Of a stretch of 64,000 bases of DNA, positions 18,295 to 28,101 are shown piece by piece (the stretch's first letter is position 1; every line of letters starts with the position of its first letter). Both the position numbers and the translations under genes were made by a program. Source of the stretch: Streptomyces sp. NBC_00162 (GTDB taxonomy: Bacteria > Actinomycetota > Actinomycetes > Streptomycetales > Streptomycetaceae); assembly GCF_024611995.1 (NCBI RefSeq), contig NZ_CP102509.1, positions 5,890,001 to 5,954,000 of the forward strand, read 5' to 3'. Below the pieces are notes generated by a model. The model searched no databases and had not been told where the DNA came from. It saw only the letters and a program-made list of their open reading frames with translations.

Positions 18295-18301
18295 GGCCTT
18301 C

Positions 18302-18610
18302 CTAGCGGCGGTAGAGCCAGCCGGCGACGGCGTGGCCGACGAGGAGGTACGCCACGGCCGCCAGGCCGTAGCCGAACACGACCTGGACCCACTCGCGGCT
18401 GAAGGTGAACAGGTCGTAGGACCAGCCGGCCAGCCAGGTGGCGGTGTCGTGGACGAACTCCACCAGCTCGTTGCCCCGGTTGGCGTCGAGCAGGTACAGC
18501 AGGATCCACAGGGCGATCACGAAGGCGAGCACGTCCGCCACCAGTGCGACGGCCCGGCCTGCCTGACTGCTTCCTCGGGCGTGTACTCGGGTGTGCGTGT
18601 GTGAGGGCAT
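18302..18610 (-). CDS. Small two-helix membrane protein
   Basis: A 102-residue hypothetical protein with a His/Arg-rich start and two hydrophobic stretches, VALVADVLAFVIALWILLYLL and VVFGYGLAAVAYLLVGHAVAGWLY. The loop between them contains several Trp and acidic residues. The ATG at 18610 is the first in frame after a poorly coding extension; its ribosome-binding site is weak. It is convergent with the barrel protein gene, 8 nt away. Function unknown. Confidence 0.6.
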   Translation of the reverse strand: MPSHTHTRVHARGSSQAGRAVALVADVLAFVIALWILLYLLDANRGNELVEFVHDTATWLAGWSYDLFTFSREWVQVVFGYGLAAVAYLLVGHAVAGWLYRR

Positions 18611-18722
18611 GTTGCGCGTCTTGCCGCCCGGGCGCGCCGCAAACCCGAACGGGTCGCCCAAGTGGCGCAGCTGCGGGGCCGGGGCGAGGCTGCGGGGGAC
18701 ACCCCACTCCCCGGAGGACACC

Positions 18723-19367
18723 GTGTCCGTACCCACGACCGTTCGATTCCGCCGCGCTCTGACGGCGGTGGTCCTGTCCACCGCGCTGATGGCCGGCGCC
18801 ACCGCCTGCGGCAGTGACGGCGGTGGCGGCGCGGGGCAGCGCGAGGAGGTCTCCTCGGCCTCGGTGGCGGAACTGGCGGCCCTGGCGGCCGCCGAGCCGG
18901 CCGCCGTCGAAGCCGATGAGCTGGCCGCCCCCACGCCCTCGCCCAGCACGTCCGCCGAAAAGCAGAAGTTCGCCAAGACGCGCTTCGTCGCCAACGCCGG
19001 GCTCGCGGCCGGGGCGACGTACCAGTGGATCATCAAGCCGTACCGCGCGGGCAAGTTCAAGAAGGGCGCGAAGGGCCGTACGTTCGCCCTCATCAAGGCA
19101 GGTCTCGCGGGTGCCTTCGCGTACAACCGGCTGAAGGCGGCCTCCGACAACGCCAAGGGCGACCCGCTGCTGTCGAAGGCGATGGTCCCGCTGACGGCGG
19201 GCATCGAGTCGCTCAAGGGCCTGGGCACCAAGCTCCGCAAGGGCCAGGCGGGTGACGCCGACATCAGCTCCTTCGACAACGTCATCAACAGCGTCAAGGA
19301 AGCGGGCAAGAGCGCGGGCGCCGAGGTGACCGACAAGGTCCCGAGCGTTTCCCAGCTGGGCGGATAG
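18723..19367 (+). CDS. Putative secreted lipoprotein
   Basis: A 214-residue exported protein. The signal ends at LMAGATAC, a near-lipobox with Cys, suggesting lipid anchoring. A Ser/Glu/Ala linker follows, then a Lys-rich alpha-helical region with KPYRAGKFKKGAKGRTFALIKAG. The GTG at 18723 has GGAGGA 5 nt upstream. No known enzymatic family was recognised. It is probably transcribed alone. Confidence 0.68.
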   Translation: MSVPTTVRFRRALTAVVLSTALMAGATACGSDGGGGAGQREEVSSASVAELAALAAAEPAAVEADELAAPTPSPSTSAEKQKFAKTRFVANAGLAAGATYQWIIKPYRAGKFKKGAKGRTFALIKAGLAGAFAYNRLKAASDNAKGDPLLSKAMVPLTAGIESLKGLGTKLRKGQAGDADISSFDNVINSVKEAGKSAGAEVTDKVPSVSQLGG

Positions 19368-19419
19368 CGCAGCGCGGCGGCAGCGCGGCCCGGGCCCGGC
19401 GGCCTGTTTCAATGGTCGC

Positions 19420-19821
19420 GTGATCGAGATGGTGGTGGTCGTCCTCGCCGCCGCGGGAGCCGGGTGGCTCCTGCGGCGCAAGCACCTCGCGCGGACGGCC
19501 ACCGGCCCCGTCCCCGGGATCCCGGGGATGGCGCGCCGGCCCGCCGGCGAGGGGCGCTGGCGGGCGGGGCGGGTGTACGCCGACGAGGGCGCGGCCCGCT
19601 GGGTCCCGCAGCGCGGTGAGCCCGTACCGCTGCCCGGCGGGCGCGCCACCGGGGTGCGGGTCCCCTCCGTGAAGGAGGGCATCTCCATCAACCCCGGCTC
19701 GCGGATCGTCACCTGCACCTACGAGGGCGGCGGGAGCATCGAGATCGCCGTCATGCCACTGGACCTGCGCGAGCTGCTGGAGGCCGTCGGGCAGACGGAC
19801 ACGGACACCCCCTCGCCCTGA
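19420..19821 (+). CDS. DUF2550-like single-pass membrane protein
   Basis: A 133-residue protein with one N-terminal helix (MIEMVVVVLAAAGAGWLLRR) and a small cytoplasmic or extracytoplasmic domain containing GRWRAGRVYADEGAARWVP and IEIAVMPLDLRELLEAV. This layout matches DUF2550 proteins of actinobacteria, but the link is tentative because the usual atp-operon context is missing. It follows the putative lipoprotein gene by 52 nt and is closed by a strong terminator. Confidence 0.65.
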   Translation: MIEMVVVVLAAAGAGWLLRRKHLARTATGPVPGIPGMARRPAGEGRWRAGRVYADEGAARWVPQRGEPVPLPGGRATGVRVPSVKEGISINPGSRIVTCTYEGGGSIEIAVMPLDLRELLEAVGQTDTDTPSP

Positions 19822-19829
19822 CATGCAGG

Positions 19830-19868
19830 GAGCCCCGGTCACCGCAGTGTGCGCGGTGACCGGGGCTC
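19830..19868. terminator. Strong bidirectional terminator
   Basis: A perfect 16-bp stem: GAGCCCCGGTCACCGC (19830-19845) with its complement at 19853-19868. It lies between the DUF2550-like gene and the convergent PKD-protein gene. Confidence 0.85.
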
Positions 19869-19897
19869 CGGTGTGCTGCGGTGTTCCCCGACAGGGG

Positions 19898-22633
19898 CTA
19901 GCCCTGGGTGAAGTAGCCGAACAGGTCGGTGATCACGTGGGTGCTGCCGCCGTAGCTGTTCCAGATGCCGACCCGGCCGTCCGCCACCGGAGTGGTCACG
20001 TGGTTGGGGACGGTGATGCCGGGGATCGTCTGGAGGCTGCTGGCCTCGGGCCGCGTGCCGCCGTGGCCGTAGACCGTGAGGAAGCCGGGCCCGGTGGTGT
20101 CGGTGGCGGTCACGTTCAGGGCCGCGCCGAGCGCGGTCGCCGGGATTCCGGCGATGGTGGTGGTGGCGCCGGGGGCGAGCTTGCCGGTGGTGCGGGTGTC
20201 GGCCAGACGCTGCGGGACGACGGGGGTGAAGAGGGCCTTGCCGTCCTTGGCGTAGTAGCCGACCGCGTCCAGGATCAGGTGGGTGGAACCGGTGTTGGTG
20301 TAGAGGGTGATGGTGCCGTTCGGGCCGACCGGGACGATGGCCTGGTTGGACTTGTCCTTGCCGGGCTCCACGTTCAGGTTCGAGGTGGTGGGCCGCTTGG
20401 CCGGGTCCGGGTAGGCGATGACGTGGCCGTTCTCCGTCGAGCCCGTGCCGGTCAGGTTCAGCGCGACGGCCGTGGCGTCGGCCGGGATGCCGTTGACGCC
20501 GGCGACCTTGACGGTGCGGGTCTGCCCGCCGCCCAGGGCGCCGCCGGTGGTGCGGGTGTCGACGACGCGGGTCGGGGCGAGCGGCGAGAAGCGCTGGCCG
20601 GTGTTGGGCTGGTAGTAGCCGACGAAGTCGACGATCAGCGCGGCCTTGCCGGAGTTGAGCTGGGCGGAGACCTTGCCGTCGGCGCCGATGGGCACGGTGA
20701 CGGTGTTGGAGGAGGTGCCGCCCGCCTTGATGTTGACGTTCGAGGTGACCGGGCGGGGCTGGCCGGAGGGCCAGACGCTGAGGTGGGTGTCCTCGGTGGA
20801 CCCGGTGACCGTCACGTTCAGGACCGCCGCGGAGGCGCCGGCCGTGTGGCTCTGGCCCCAGCTGTACTGGGCGATCGGCAGGGTGATCGGGGTGGCGGTG
20901 CCGCCCTGGACGGGCGCGTCGGTGGTGCGGGTGTCCAGTACGCGGGAAGGGGCGAGGGGGACGTAACCGGCCGGGGTGTAGCCGACCTGCACGGTCCGCT
21001 CGGCCGTGGAGGTCGCGCCCTTGGCGTCCTGGAGGGTCACCGTCACCTTGTACGTGCCGGGCTGCTTGTAGGCGTGGCGGGTGATGATCAGCGGGTCGCT
21101 GACCTCCTTGGCGCCGTCCCCGTAGTCCACGTCCATCCGCACGATCGGCCACGGCGTGGTGGAGCTCCGCGGGTCGACCTCGATGGCCAGCGGAGCCACG
21201 AACACGCTCTGGTCGTCCGCGTTCGGCAGGTACGGCTTGGTGGTGAAGGCCGTGGTCAGCGAGCCGGCGGCGGTCACGTTGGCCGTCTGCTGGCCCTGGG
21301 CCTTCTGGCCGGCGACGTTGACCGCCGTCACCGTGACGACGCATGCGCACGGCGCGCTGTACACGTGCTCGGCGGTGGTGGCCTTGGTGACCACCGGGGC
21401 GGTGCCGTCACCGAAGTCGTACTGGTAGGTGAGCGCGGCGGCCCAGCTGCTGTCCGAGGTGGCCTTCGCCTTCACCGTGGAGCCGACCGGGGCCCAGCCC
21501 TGTTCGAGCTCCACCCGGACGTTCCGCAGGTCGTCCTGTGTTTCTTTCTCACCGCGGTCGATGTACCCCCCGTCCTTACCGGTGTTGGGCACGCGAGGGT
21601 CGTCGGCGACAGGTCGCCCGTAGAAGTCGACGGGCAGCACGCCCGGTGCCGTCGGGTCGCCGGAGTCGACGATGAGGGATCCGCTCCCCGTCCGTTCCGG
21701 GGTCAGGATGTCGTAGGCGCCCTGGCCGGTCGCGGCGTGGAAGGCGGCCTGCTCCTGGTAGGGGGTGCCGGCCCACTTGTAGGCCACTCGGGCGTCGCTG
21801 AAGGGGCCGGTGATCAGGTTGGAGTCGGCGCGGGTGCCGGCGGCCGCGCTCTGCGCGACCGTGATGCCGTACCGCGGACCGGGCGCCGGGCACCCGGCGT
21901 CGGACCCCGTGTGGATCAGATTGTTGAACAGGGCCGAGGCCGTGGAGGCACCACCGAGTGAGACGGCTGCCTCGCACTCGAGGTAGATCGTGTTGTTGGT
22001 GACAACGGTGCCGGGCGCATCGAACGAGGTGACCGCCGCATCGACGTATCCGTGCAGCCGGTTCCGGCTCAGTACGGTGCCCTGGGCCCCCTCGATCCGG
22101 ACGGAGGTCGCCAACTGGCTGCGGATGAGGCGTACGTTCGCGCTTCCCCCGTCGATCGTGAGGCTGTCGGGGTCGTTGCCACCGATGTGGAACTGTTCCA
22201 GCTCCACATCGGTGGAGCCGGTGATTTTGAGACCGGCCGTGGCGTACATCCCTCGGACCGCTACGTGGGAAGCGCCGGTAACGGTCAGGCCCTTGCCGGC
22301 CGCCAGCGAGAACTGGCCCACGTTCGGTGACGTGCCGCCGATGAAGGTGATCGGCTTGCCCGGCTGGCCGGAACGGCTGATGGTGACGGCTTCGTCGTAC
22401 GGCTTGCCCGACGCGATGCGCACGGTCTGACCCGGCTGCACGACCTTGACCGCGGCCGAGATCGTGCAGAAGGGGTTGGCGTACGTGCCGGGGCCGGTGT
22501 CCGAGCATTCGGAGACCGCGGCATTGTTCACGTAGAGGTTGGCCGGGATGTCGGCGGCGGCCGCGGTGGCCGGCAGGCCGAGGAGGGAGACGAGACCCGC
22601 GGTCAGCAGGACCGTCGCACGAGTGGGACGCAC
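19898..22633 (-). CDS. Large secreted beta-helix/PKD protein with three C-terminal LDTR-VGYY repeats
   Basis: A 911-residue exported protein. The signal peptide ends in ATAAAADIP. Residues about 30-350 look like a parallel beta-helix (pectate-lyase-like). About 380-580 hold two PKD-type domains (YQYDFGDGTAPVV and MDVDYGDGAKEVS). The last 330 residues are three repeats of about 110, each opening with a Pro-Arg-Val-Leu-Asp-Thr-Arg-like motif and closing with VGYY or FGYF. The GTG at 22633 was chosen for the GAAGGAA site and the signal peptide. It is probably a surface adhesin or polysaccharide-binding protein; catalytic residues were not identified. Confidence 0.78.
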   Translation of the reverse strand: MRPTRATVLLTAGLVSLLGLPATAAAADIPANLYVNNAAVSECSDTGPGTYANPFCTISAAVKVVQPGQTVRIASGKPYDEAVTISRSGQPGKPITFIGGTSPNVGQFSLAAGKGLTVTGASHVAVRGMYATAGLKITGSTDVELEQFHIGGNDPDSLTIDGGSANVRLIRSQLATSVRIEGAQGTVLSRNRLHGYVDAAVTSFDAPGTVVTNNTIYLECEAAVSLGGASTASALFNNLIHTGSDAGCPAPGPRYGITVAQSAAAGTRADSNLITGPFSDARVAYKWAGTPYQEQAAFHAATGQGAYDILTPERTGSGSLIVDSGDPTAPGVLPVDFYGRPVADDPRVPNTGKDGGYIDRGEKETQDDLRNVRVELEQGWAPVGSTVKAKATSDSSWAAALTYQYDFGDGTAPVVTKATTAEHVYSAPCACVVTVTAVNVAGQKAQGQQTANVTAAGSLTTAFTTKPYLPNADDQSVFVAPLAIEVDPRSSTTPWPIVRMDVDYGDGAKEVSDPLIITRHAYKQPGTYKVTVTLQDAKGATSTAERTVQVGYTPAGYVPLAPSRVLDTRTTDAPVQGGTATPITLPIAQYSWGQSHTAGASAAVLNVTVTGSTEDTHLSVWPSGQPRPVTSNVNIKAGGTSSNTVTVPIGADGKVSAQLNSGKAALIVDFVGYYQPNTGQRFSPLAPTRVVDTRTTGGALGGGQTRTVKVAGVNGIPADATAVALNLTGTGSTENGHVIAYPDPAKRPTTSNLNVEPGKDKSNQAIVPVGPNGTITLYTNTGSTHLILDAVGYYAKDGKALFTPVVPQRLADTRTTGKLAPGATTTIAGIPATALGAALNVTATDTTGPGFLTVYGHGGTRPEASSLQTIPGITVPNHVTTPVADGRVGIWNSYGGSTHVITDLFGYFTQG

Positions 22634-22808
22634 CAGAAGTGTTCCTTCGAGCAGAGGATGGCGTGGGTCGCCACGGGTGCGGCGCTTCGCGACCTGTATG
22701 CGGCCAGTTCCCCCCGGCGGCAGTCGGGCGCACGCGAAACCCGTAGCGGCAACGATCATCATCCACTTTCGGACAGCCGCTGTCATCTCACATGGTCATA
22801 TCGGAGCC

Positions 22809-23819
22809 CTAGTTGTTGAGCTCCGCCAGCACCCGCAGGGTGTGCGGGTCCGGGGCCGTCACGAGCAGGTCCGTGACCGGGCCCTTGCGCCACAGCTCCA
22901 GCCGCTCGGCGATCCGCTCGCGCGGTCCCACCAGTGAGATCTCGTCGGCGAAGGCGTCCGGGACGGCGAGGACGGCCTCCTCCTTGCGGCCGGCGAGGAA
23001 CAGCTCCTGGATGCGGCGGGCCTCCTCCCCGTACCCCATCCGGGCCATCAGATCGGCGTGGAAGTTGCGGGCCGCGTGGCCCATGCCGCCGATGTAGAAG
23101 CCGAGCATCGCCTTGACCGGAAGCAGTCCCTCGGCGACGTCGTCGCAGACCTTGGCCCGGGCCATCGGGGCGATCATGAACCCGTCGGGGAGGTCGGTCA
23201 GCGAGGCCTGGTACACGTCCGTGCGGGCCGGCGACCAGTACAGCGGGAGCCAGCCGTCCGCGATCCGGGTGGTCTGGGCGATGTTCTTCGGCCCCTCGGC
23301 GCCCAGCAGGACCGGCAGGTCCGCGCGGAGCGGGTGGGTGATGGGCTTCAGCGGTTTGCCGATGCCGGTGCCGTCGTCCCCGCGGTACGGGTGCTGGTGG
23401 AAGCGGCCGTCCAGCGCGACCGGGCCCTCGCGGCGCAGCACCTGCCGGATGACGTCGACGTACTCGCGGGTCGCGGTGAGCGGGCTCGAGGGGAAGGGAC
23501 GCCCGTACCAGCCCTCGACGACCTGCGGGCCGGACAGGCCCAGGCCCAGCATCATCCGGCCGCCGGAGAGGTGGTCCAGGGTGAGGGCGTGCATGGCGGT
23601 GGCGGTGGGGGAGCGCGCGGCCATCTGCGCGATGGCGGTGCCGAGCCGGATCCGCGACGTGTGCGCGGCGATCCAGGTGAGCGGGGTGAAGGCGTCCGAG
23701 CCCCAGGCCTCGGCGGTCCACACCGAGTCGTAGCCGAGGTTCTCGGCCTCGGTGGCGAGGTCGAGGTGGTGCGGGCCGGGGCCGCGGCCCCAGTAGCCGA
23801 GTGCGAGTCCGAGGCGCAT
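22809..23819 (-). CDS. LLM-class F420-dependent oxidoreductase
   Basis: A 336-residue luciferase-like TIM-barrel protein. Family motifs are LGLALGYWGRG, YDSVWTAEAWGSDAFTPL, RIRLGTAIAQM, and MLGLGLSGPQVVEGWYG. It would use F420H2 to reduce or oxidise an unknown substrate. Proteins of this kind (for example Rv3520c) occur in mycobacterial steroid gene clusters. The ATG at 23819 has GGAGGGGA 7 nt upstream and follows the second-motif palindrome by 32 nt, which links it by regulation to the steroid genes. No KstR box was seen. Confidence 0.82.
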   Translation of the reverse strand: MRLGLALGYWGRGPGPHHLDLATEAENLGYDSVWTAEAWGSDAFTPLTWIAAHTSRIRLGTAIAQMAARSPTATAMHALTLDHLSGGRMMLGLGLSGPQVVEGWYGRPFPSSPLTATREYVDVIRQVLRREGPVALDGRFHQHPYRGDDGTGIGKPLKPITHPLRADLPVLLGAEGPKNIAQTTRIADGWLPLYWSPARTDVYQASLTDLPDGFMIAPMARAKVCDDVAEGLLPVKAMLGFYIGGMGHAARNFHADLMARMGYGEEARRIQELFLAGRKEEAVLAVPDAFADEISLVGPRERIAERLELWRKGPVTDLLVTAPDPHTLRVLAELNN

Positions 23820-23851
23820 GAACGGTCCCCTCCGCGATGCCGACAGCCACT

Positions 23852-23868
23852 TCTGACGGTGCGTCAGG
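23852..23868. promoter_or_regulatory. Second-motif operator candidate TCTGAC-N5-GTCAGG
   Basis: A 17-bp site differing from the symmetrical consensus by one end base. It lies just upstream of the LLM oxidoreductase start. Confidence 0.6.
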
Positions 23869-23882
23869 TGACTGTAGGGCAA

Positions 23883-23912
23883 CGGCCCCCCGCCCGGAAG
23901 GGCGGGGGGCCG
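23883..23912 (-). terminator. Terminator after the DUF5336-like gene
   Basis: A 13-bp stem CGGCCCCCCGCCC (23883-23895) and its complement (23900-23912) with a GGAA loop. It isolates the LLM promoter from upstream transcription. Confidence 0.85.
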
Positions 23913-23931
23913 TGCTCGCAAGGTCCGGGGA

Positions 23932-24750
23932 TCAGCCGCGCTGGATGCCCGAGGTGTCGCTCAGGACGCCGCGGCGGCCGTCCTGGGTCTGGGCGACCAG
24001 GGTGGCCGCGTCACGCTGCTCGACCGCCAGGTACCAGGTGCCCGGGGCGAGTTCGGCGATCGGGTTGGGGGAGCCGTCCTCGGCGAAGAGGGGGCGGGCC
24101 ACCGGAACGGCGAACCAGTACGGGGTGAAGTCGGCCGCGGGAGCCGGGGAGGCCTCCTGCGGAGCCGGGGCCGGCGTCGGGGCCGGGGTGGGGGTGCCGC
24201 CGTACGGCGGGACCGGCTGCGGGGTGGAGCCGTAGGGCTGCGGCTGCTGCTGCCCGCCCGGGTAGCCGTACCCGGCACCCGGCTGGGGCTGGCCCGCGTA
24301 CGGCGGGGCGGCGGCGGGCTTCGGGTCCGGCACCAGCTGGCCGGCCAGCGCCGGGACCTTGGCGCTGAACAGGGCCACGCCGGCCAGGGCCAGGGTGGCG
24401 AGGAAGGACAGGATGGCGCCGGCGCCGAGGTCGACCGCGCTCGGGCAGGTGATCAGCGCCCACAGCGCGGACCAGGCGGCCGACACGGCGAGCACGGTGC
24501 CCCAGGCGGCCAGCGGCAGCCCGAGCACCTTGCGGGTCTCGGGCTGGAAGCGGCCGGCGATCAGCAGGCCGGCGGCGATGAAGCCGATCAGGAAGACGCT
24601 GGGGAGCACGAGTCGGTAGGAGTCGGTGTCCCACGCGCTCGGCAGGTCGCCACCGGTGGTGGAGTAGAAATCGAGGAACGAGGCGATGAACAGCAGCACC
24701 GCTGCTCCGATCACCACGCCGTCGCCTCGAGTGAGGGAGCGGATGTTCAC
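23932..24750 (-). CDS. DUF5336-like membrane protein with Pro-rich linker
   Basis: A 272-residue protein. Four hydrophobic helices occupy roughly residues 10-130, then a long Pro/Gln/Gly-rich stretch (PYGGTPTPAPTPAPAP), and a C-terminal globular domain with WYLAVEQRDAATLVAQTQDGRRGVLSDTSGIQ. The C-terminal part could be a small ligand- or protein-binding module. Such DUF5336-type proteins occur across Streptomyces, without a known function. Confidence 0.72.
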   Translation of the reverse strand: MNIRSLTRGDGVVIGAAVLLFIASFLDFYSTTGGDLPSAWDTDSYRLVLPSVFLIGFIAAGLLIAGRFQPETRKVLGLPLAAWGTVLAVSAAWSALWALITCPSAVDLGAGAILSFLATLALAGVALFSAKVPALAGQLVPDPKPAAAPPYAGQPQPGAGYGYPGGQQQPQPYGSTPQPVPPYGGTPTPAPTPAPAPQEASPAPAADFTPYWFAVPVARPLFAEDGSPNPIAELAPGTWYLAVEQRDAATLVAQTQDGRRGVLSDTSGIQRG

Positions 24751-24966
24751 GTCTTAGGTGTCCTTCTCGGTCTCGGTCGTCTCGTGGTGCCGCGGTCGCA
24801 GAACGTGCCTGGAGCGGGGCGGGCGGCACCATGGTACGGAGTCTCCCGCGGCCGAGAAGATCGGGGCTGCGGGGGAGCCCCGGGAGAGTACCGGAACTGA
24901 TCACAGTGCATCTGGTCTTTCCGGATCTGAACCATGTAGGCGGTAACCCACGGGCACAGTAGGGGC
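24751..24966. other. Intergenic region left of tnpB
   Basis: A 216-bp gap with no supported gene. It should contain the left end of the TnpB element and the promoter of the DUF5336-like gene. No convincing left-end hairpin or target-adjacent motif was identified. Confidence 0.4.
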
Positions 24967-26277
24967 GTGAAGGCAGATGCGGGGCGCAAGTACCGTGCGT
25001 ACCCCACCGCTGAGCAGGACCAAGTGCTCATCAGGTGGGGTCACACGGCGCGTGCTCTGTGGAATGTGGCTCTTGAACAGCGCGTGTACCTGTGGGACCA
25101 GCGCCGCTACACCCTGCGGTCGGCTGAGCAGTGCCAGTACCTGACGGCCGCTCGTACGGATCTCAACTGGATCGGTGATCTGCCCGCGCAGGCGGGGCAG
25201 CAGATTCTGCGTCAGCTGGACCGGGCGTACGACAACTTCTGGAACCCCCGGCATTCGGCCCGGTTTCCGGCGCGGAAGAAGCGTGGTCACCATCTGTCGG
25301 TCCCGTTTCCCGGGCAGGCGGTGGAGGCCCGCAAGCTGAACCGGCATTGGGCTGAGGTGCGTCTGCCGAAACTTGGCTGGCTGCGGTTTCGGCTCTCCCG
25401 CAGCCTCGGGGGCACGATCCGCAATGCCACCGTGTCCCGGGACGGCAACGGATGGCACATTTCCTTCGGTGTCCACACCGGCCGCAAGCCGGACGGGCCG
25501 AACGGAAAGCCCGCGTGCGGGGTGGACTTCGGCGTCTCCGCGTCCGCTTTCGTCTCCACCGAGAGCGCGCCCCGGCTCATGACGCCGACGCTGACCGCCA
25601 ACGAACGCAAGCGGCTCAAGGCGCTGGAGCAGCGCAAGGCCCGCCAAATCACCTACGCGAAGAAACACAACGGAGGTGCGTACAGCCGCCGCCTGCGCAC
25701 GATGATCGCCCAGATCGCAAAGCTCACCACCCGGCGGGCCAACCGGCGGCGCGACTTCACGCACAAGCTCACCACCGACCTCGCCAAAAACCACGGCCTG
25801 ATCGGTATCGAGGACCTGCGTGTGAAGAGTATGAGCAAGTCTGCGAAGGGAACCGCAGAGAAGCCGGGGAAGAACGTCCGGGCGAAGGCCGGGCTGAACC
25901 GGTCAGTCCTCGACAACGCCCCGGGCGAGCGGAGGCGCCAGCTCGAGTACAAGTGCCGCATGTACGGGTCCGTGCTCGTGGCGGTGCCGCCGTTCCACAC
26001 TTCTCAGACCTGCGCAGCCTGCGGACTGGTCGATCCCGGATCCCGTAAGGGATGCGGTCGGCTGTTCGCCTGTACCCGGTGCGGGCATGAGGACGATGCC
26101 GACCACAATGCCTCGGTCGAGATCGAGGCCCGAGCCCGCCTGGGGGCACCTCCCGGACGAAGTCTGGGGGAGGGTGGCTCGGACATCAACAGCACGCGCA
26201 GCACTCCCAAGGTGCGAGTCCCGGCCAGCGGCCGGAGGCGGATGCGTGAAGCCCCGACGCCCGCCCACGCGAGCTGA
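24967..26277 (+). CDS. tnpB: TnpB (IS200/IS605-family OrfB), stand-alone
   Basis: A 436-residue RNA-guided nuclease-type transposon protein. The RuvC-like acidic residues appear in GVDFGVSAS, IGIEDLRV and EDDADHNAS. A zinc finger CAACG ... CTRCG lies before the last Asp. All three catalytic acids are present, so it may be active. The start is a GTG. No TnpA is nearby, so movement would need help in trans. The tail after ARARLGAPP is coded by a dispersed Streptomyces repeat and is probably not part of the original protein. The element ends at a hairpin 7 nt from the stop codon of the amidase gene. Confidence 0.87.
   Translation: MKADAGRKYRAYPTAEQDQVLIRWGHTARALWNVALEQRVYLWDQRRYTLRSAEQCQYLTAARTDLNWIGDLPAQAGQQILRQLDRAYDNFWNPRHSARFPARKKRGHHLSVPFPGQAVEARKLNRHWAEVRLPKLGWLRFRLSRSLGGTIRNATVSRDGNGWHISFGVHTGRKPDGPNGKPACGVDFGVSASAFVSTESAPRLMTPTLTANERKRLKALEQRKARQITYAKKHNGGAYSRRLRTMIAQIAKLTTRRANRRRDFTHKLTTDLAKNHGLIGIEDLRVKSMSKSAKGTAEKPGKNVRAKAGLNRSVLDNAPGERRRQLEYKCRMYGSVLVAVPPFHTSQTCAACGLVDPGSRKGCGRLFACTRCGHEDDADHNASVEIEARARLGAPPGRSLGEGGSDINSTRSTPKVRVPASGRRRMREAPTPAHAS
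26141..26176. repeat. Dispersed palindromic repeat in the tnpB 3' end
   Basis: CCTCCC (26149-26154) and GGGAGG (26168-26173) flank GGACGAAGTCT. The unit closely matches the repeat at 38483-38515 and encodes PPGRSLGEGG of TnpB. Confidence 0.7.
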
Positions 26278-26310
26278 AGGGAATCGCCTCCAGCCATGGA
26301 GGCGAGATCG
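26200..26310 (+). ncRNA. Candidate omega RNA / right end of the TnpB element
   Basis: Downstream of the tnpB stop, CGCCTCCA (26285-26292) and TGGAGGCG (26297-26304) form a perfect 8-bp hairpin. TnpB guide RNAs normally derive from the 3' end of tnpB, and the guide is the sequence past the right end. Here that would be the 3' end of the amidase gene, read antisense. The 5' limit is a guess. Confidence 0.45.
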
Positions 26311-27240
26311 TCAACCGCCGAGGAAGCCTACGACTCCGTCCGCGATGCCCTGGGCCGCCTTCTGGCGCCACTCCGGACTCGTCAGCTGCGCCGCGTCCTT
26401 GGCGTCACGCATGTTGCCGCATTCGATGAACACCTTGGGCTGAGTTGACAGGTTCAGCCCGCCGAGGTCGTCGCGGACGACCAAGCCGGTCCCGCTGCCG
26501 AGGTAGTTGGCGGGGGCCGATCCGGTGGTCCGGGCGAAGTTGCCGGCGATCCGCTCGCCGAGCCGGCGGGAGGGTTCGACGATCGCCGCGGTGTCGGCGG
26601 CGCCGCCCTTGACCTTGGCGGGGAGGATGACGTGGTAGCCGCGGCTGCCCGCCGAGACGCCGTCGGCGTGGACGGAGACGACGGCGTCGGCCTTCGCCTC
26701 GTTGCCGATGCGGGCGCGCTCGTTGATGCAGGGGCCCCAGGTGCGGTCGGCCTCGTGGGTGAGGACCACCTTCGCGCCCTGCGACTCCAGGACGGTCCGC
26801 AGGCGCAGGGAGACGTCGAGGGTGAACTCGGCTTCCATGTAGCCGGAGTTGGTGGTGGTGCCGGTGGTGTCGCACTCCTTGCGGGCCGTGCCGATGTCCA
26901 CCTGCTGGTCGATCTCGTCGGTGTGCTGGAAGTTGCCGGTGTTGTGGCCGGGGTCGATGACGACGGTCCGGCCGGTCAGCGGGCCCTTGGCGGCGGCGGG
27001 GGTGGCGGGCGCGGAGGGGGAGGCGGCCGGGTTCCCGCCCGTCGCGACGGGCGGCTTCGCGTCGTGCCCCTCCGCCCGCCCGGCCCCGGTCAGGACCTGG
27101 GCCAGCACCCAGCCCGCCAGGCAGGCCGGGGCCAGCGCCGCGACCGCGACGACCAGCGTGGAGCGGCGGGTGAACCAGGGCCGGTCGGAGGGGGTCGGCG
27201 AGGCGGACTCGGGGGGCGGGGGGCTGTCGTGGTAGCGCAC
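26311..27240 (-). CDS. N-acetylmuramoyl-L-alanine amidase (Amidase_3)
   Basis: A 309-residue membrane-anchored peptidoglycan amidase. An N-terminal cytoplasmic Pro-rich stretch leads to one helix (about 28-52), a Pro/Ala linker, and the zinc amidase domain with VIDPGHNTG (His ligand), MEAEFTLD (Glu), SVHADG (His) and VFIECGNM (catalytic Glu). It cuts the bond between N-acetylmuramic acid and the stem peptide. The start is the GTG at 27240. The TnpB element lies immediately beyond its stop codon, so the coding region is intact. Confidence 0.87.
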   Translation of the reverse strand: MRYHDSPPPPESASPTPSDRPWFTRRSTLVVAVAALAPACLAGWVLAQVLTGAGRAEGHDAKPPVATGGNPAASPSAPATPAAAKGPLTGRTVVIDPGHNTGNFQHTDEIDQQVDIGTARKECDTTGTTTNSGYMEAEFTLDVSLRLRTVLESQGAKVVLTHEADRTWGPCINERARIGNEAKADAVVSVHADGVSAGSRGYHVILPAKVKGGAADTAAIVEPSRRLGERIAGNFARTTGSAPANYLGSGTGLVVRDDLGGLNLSTQPKVFIECGNMRDAKDAAQLTSPEWRQKAAQGIADGVVGFLGG

Positions 27241-27351
27241 GCGGCGATGCTAGACCGGGGTCCCCCGGCCCGTACGGACCATGGGCCATTCGAGGGCGCG
27301 GTGCGATTGTCGGTTAAGCGGCATTCGGGTGGACAGGGCCCCGGACAAGCC

Positions 27352-28101
<750 letters not shown>

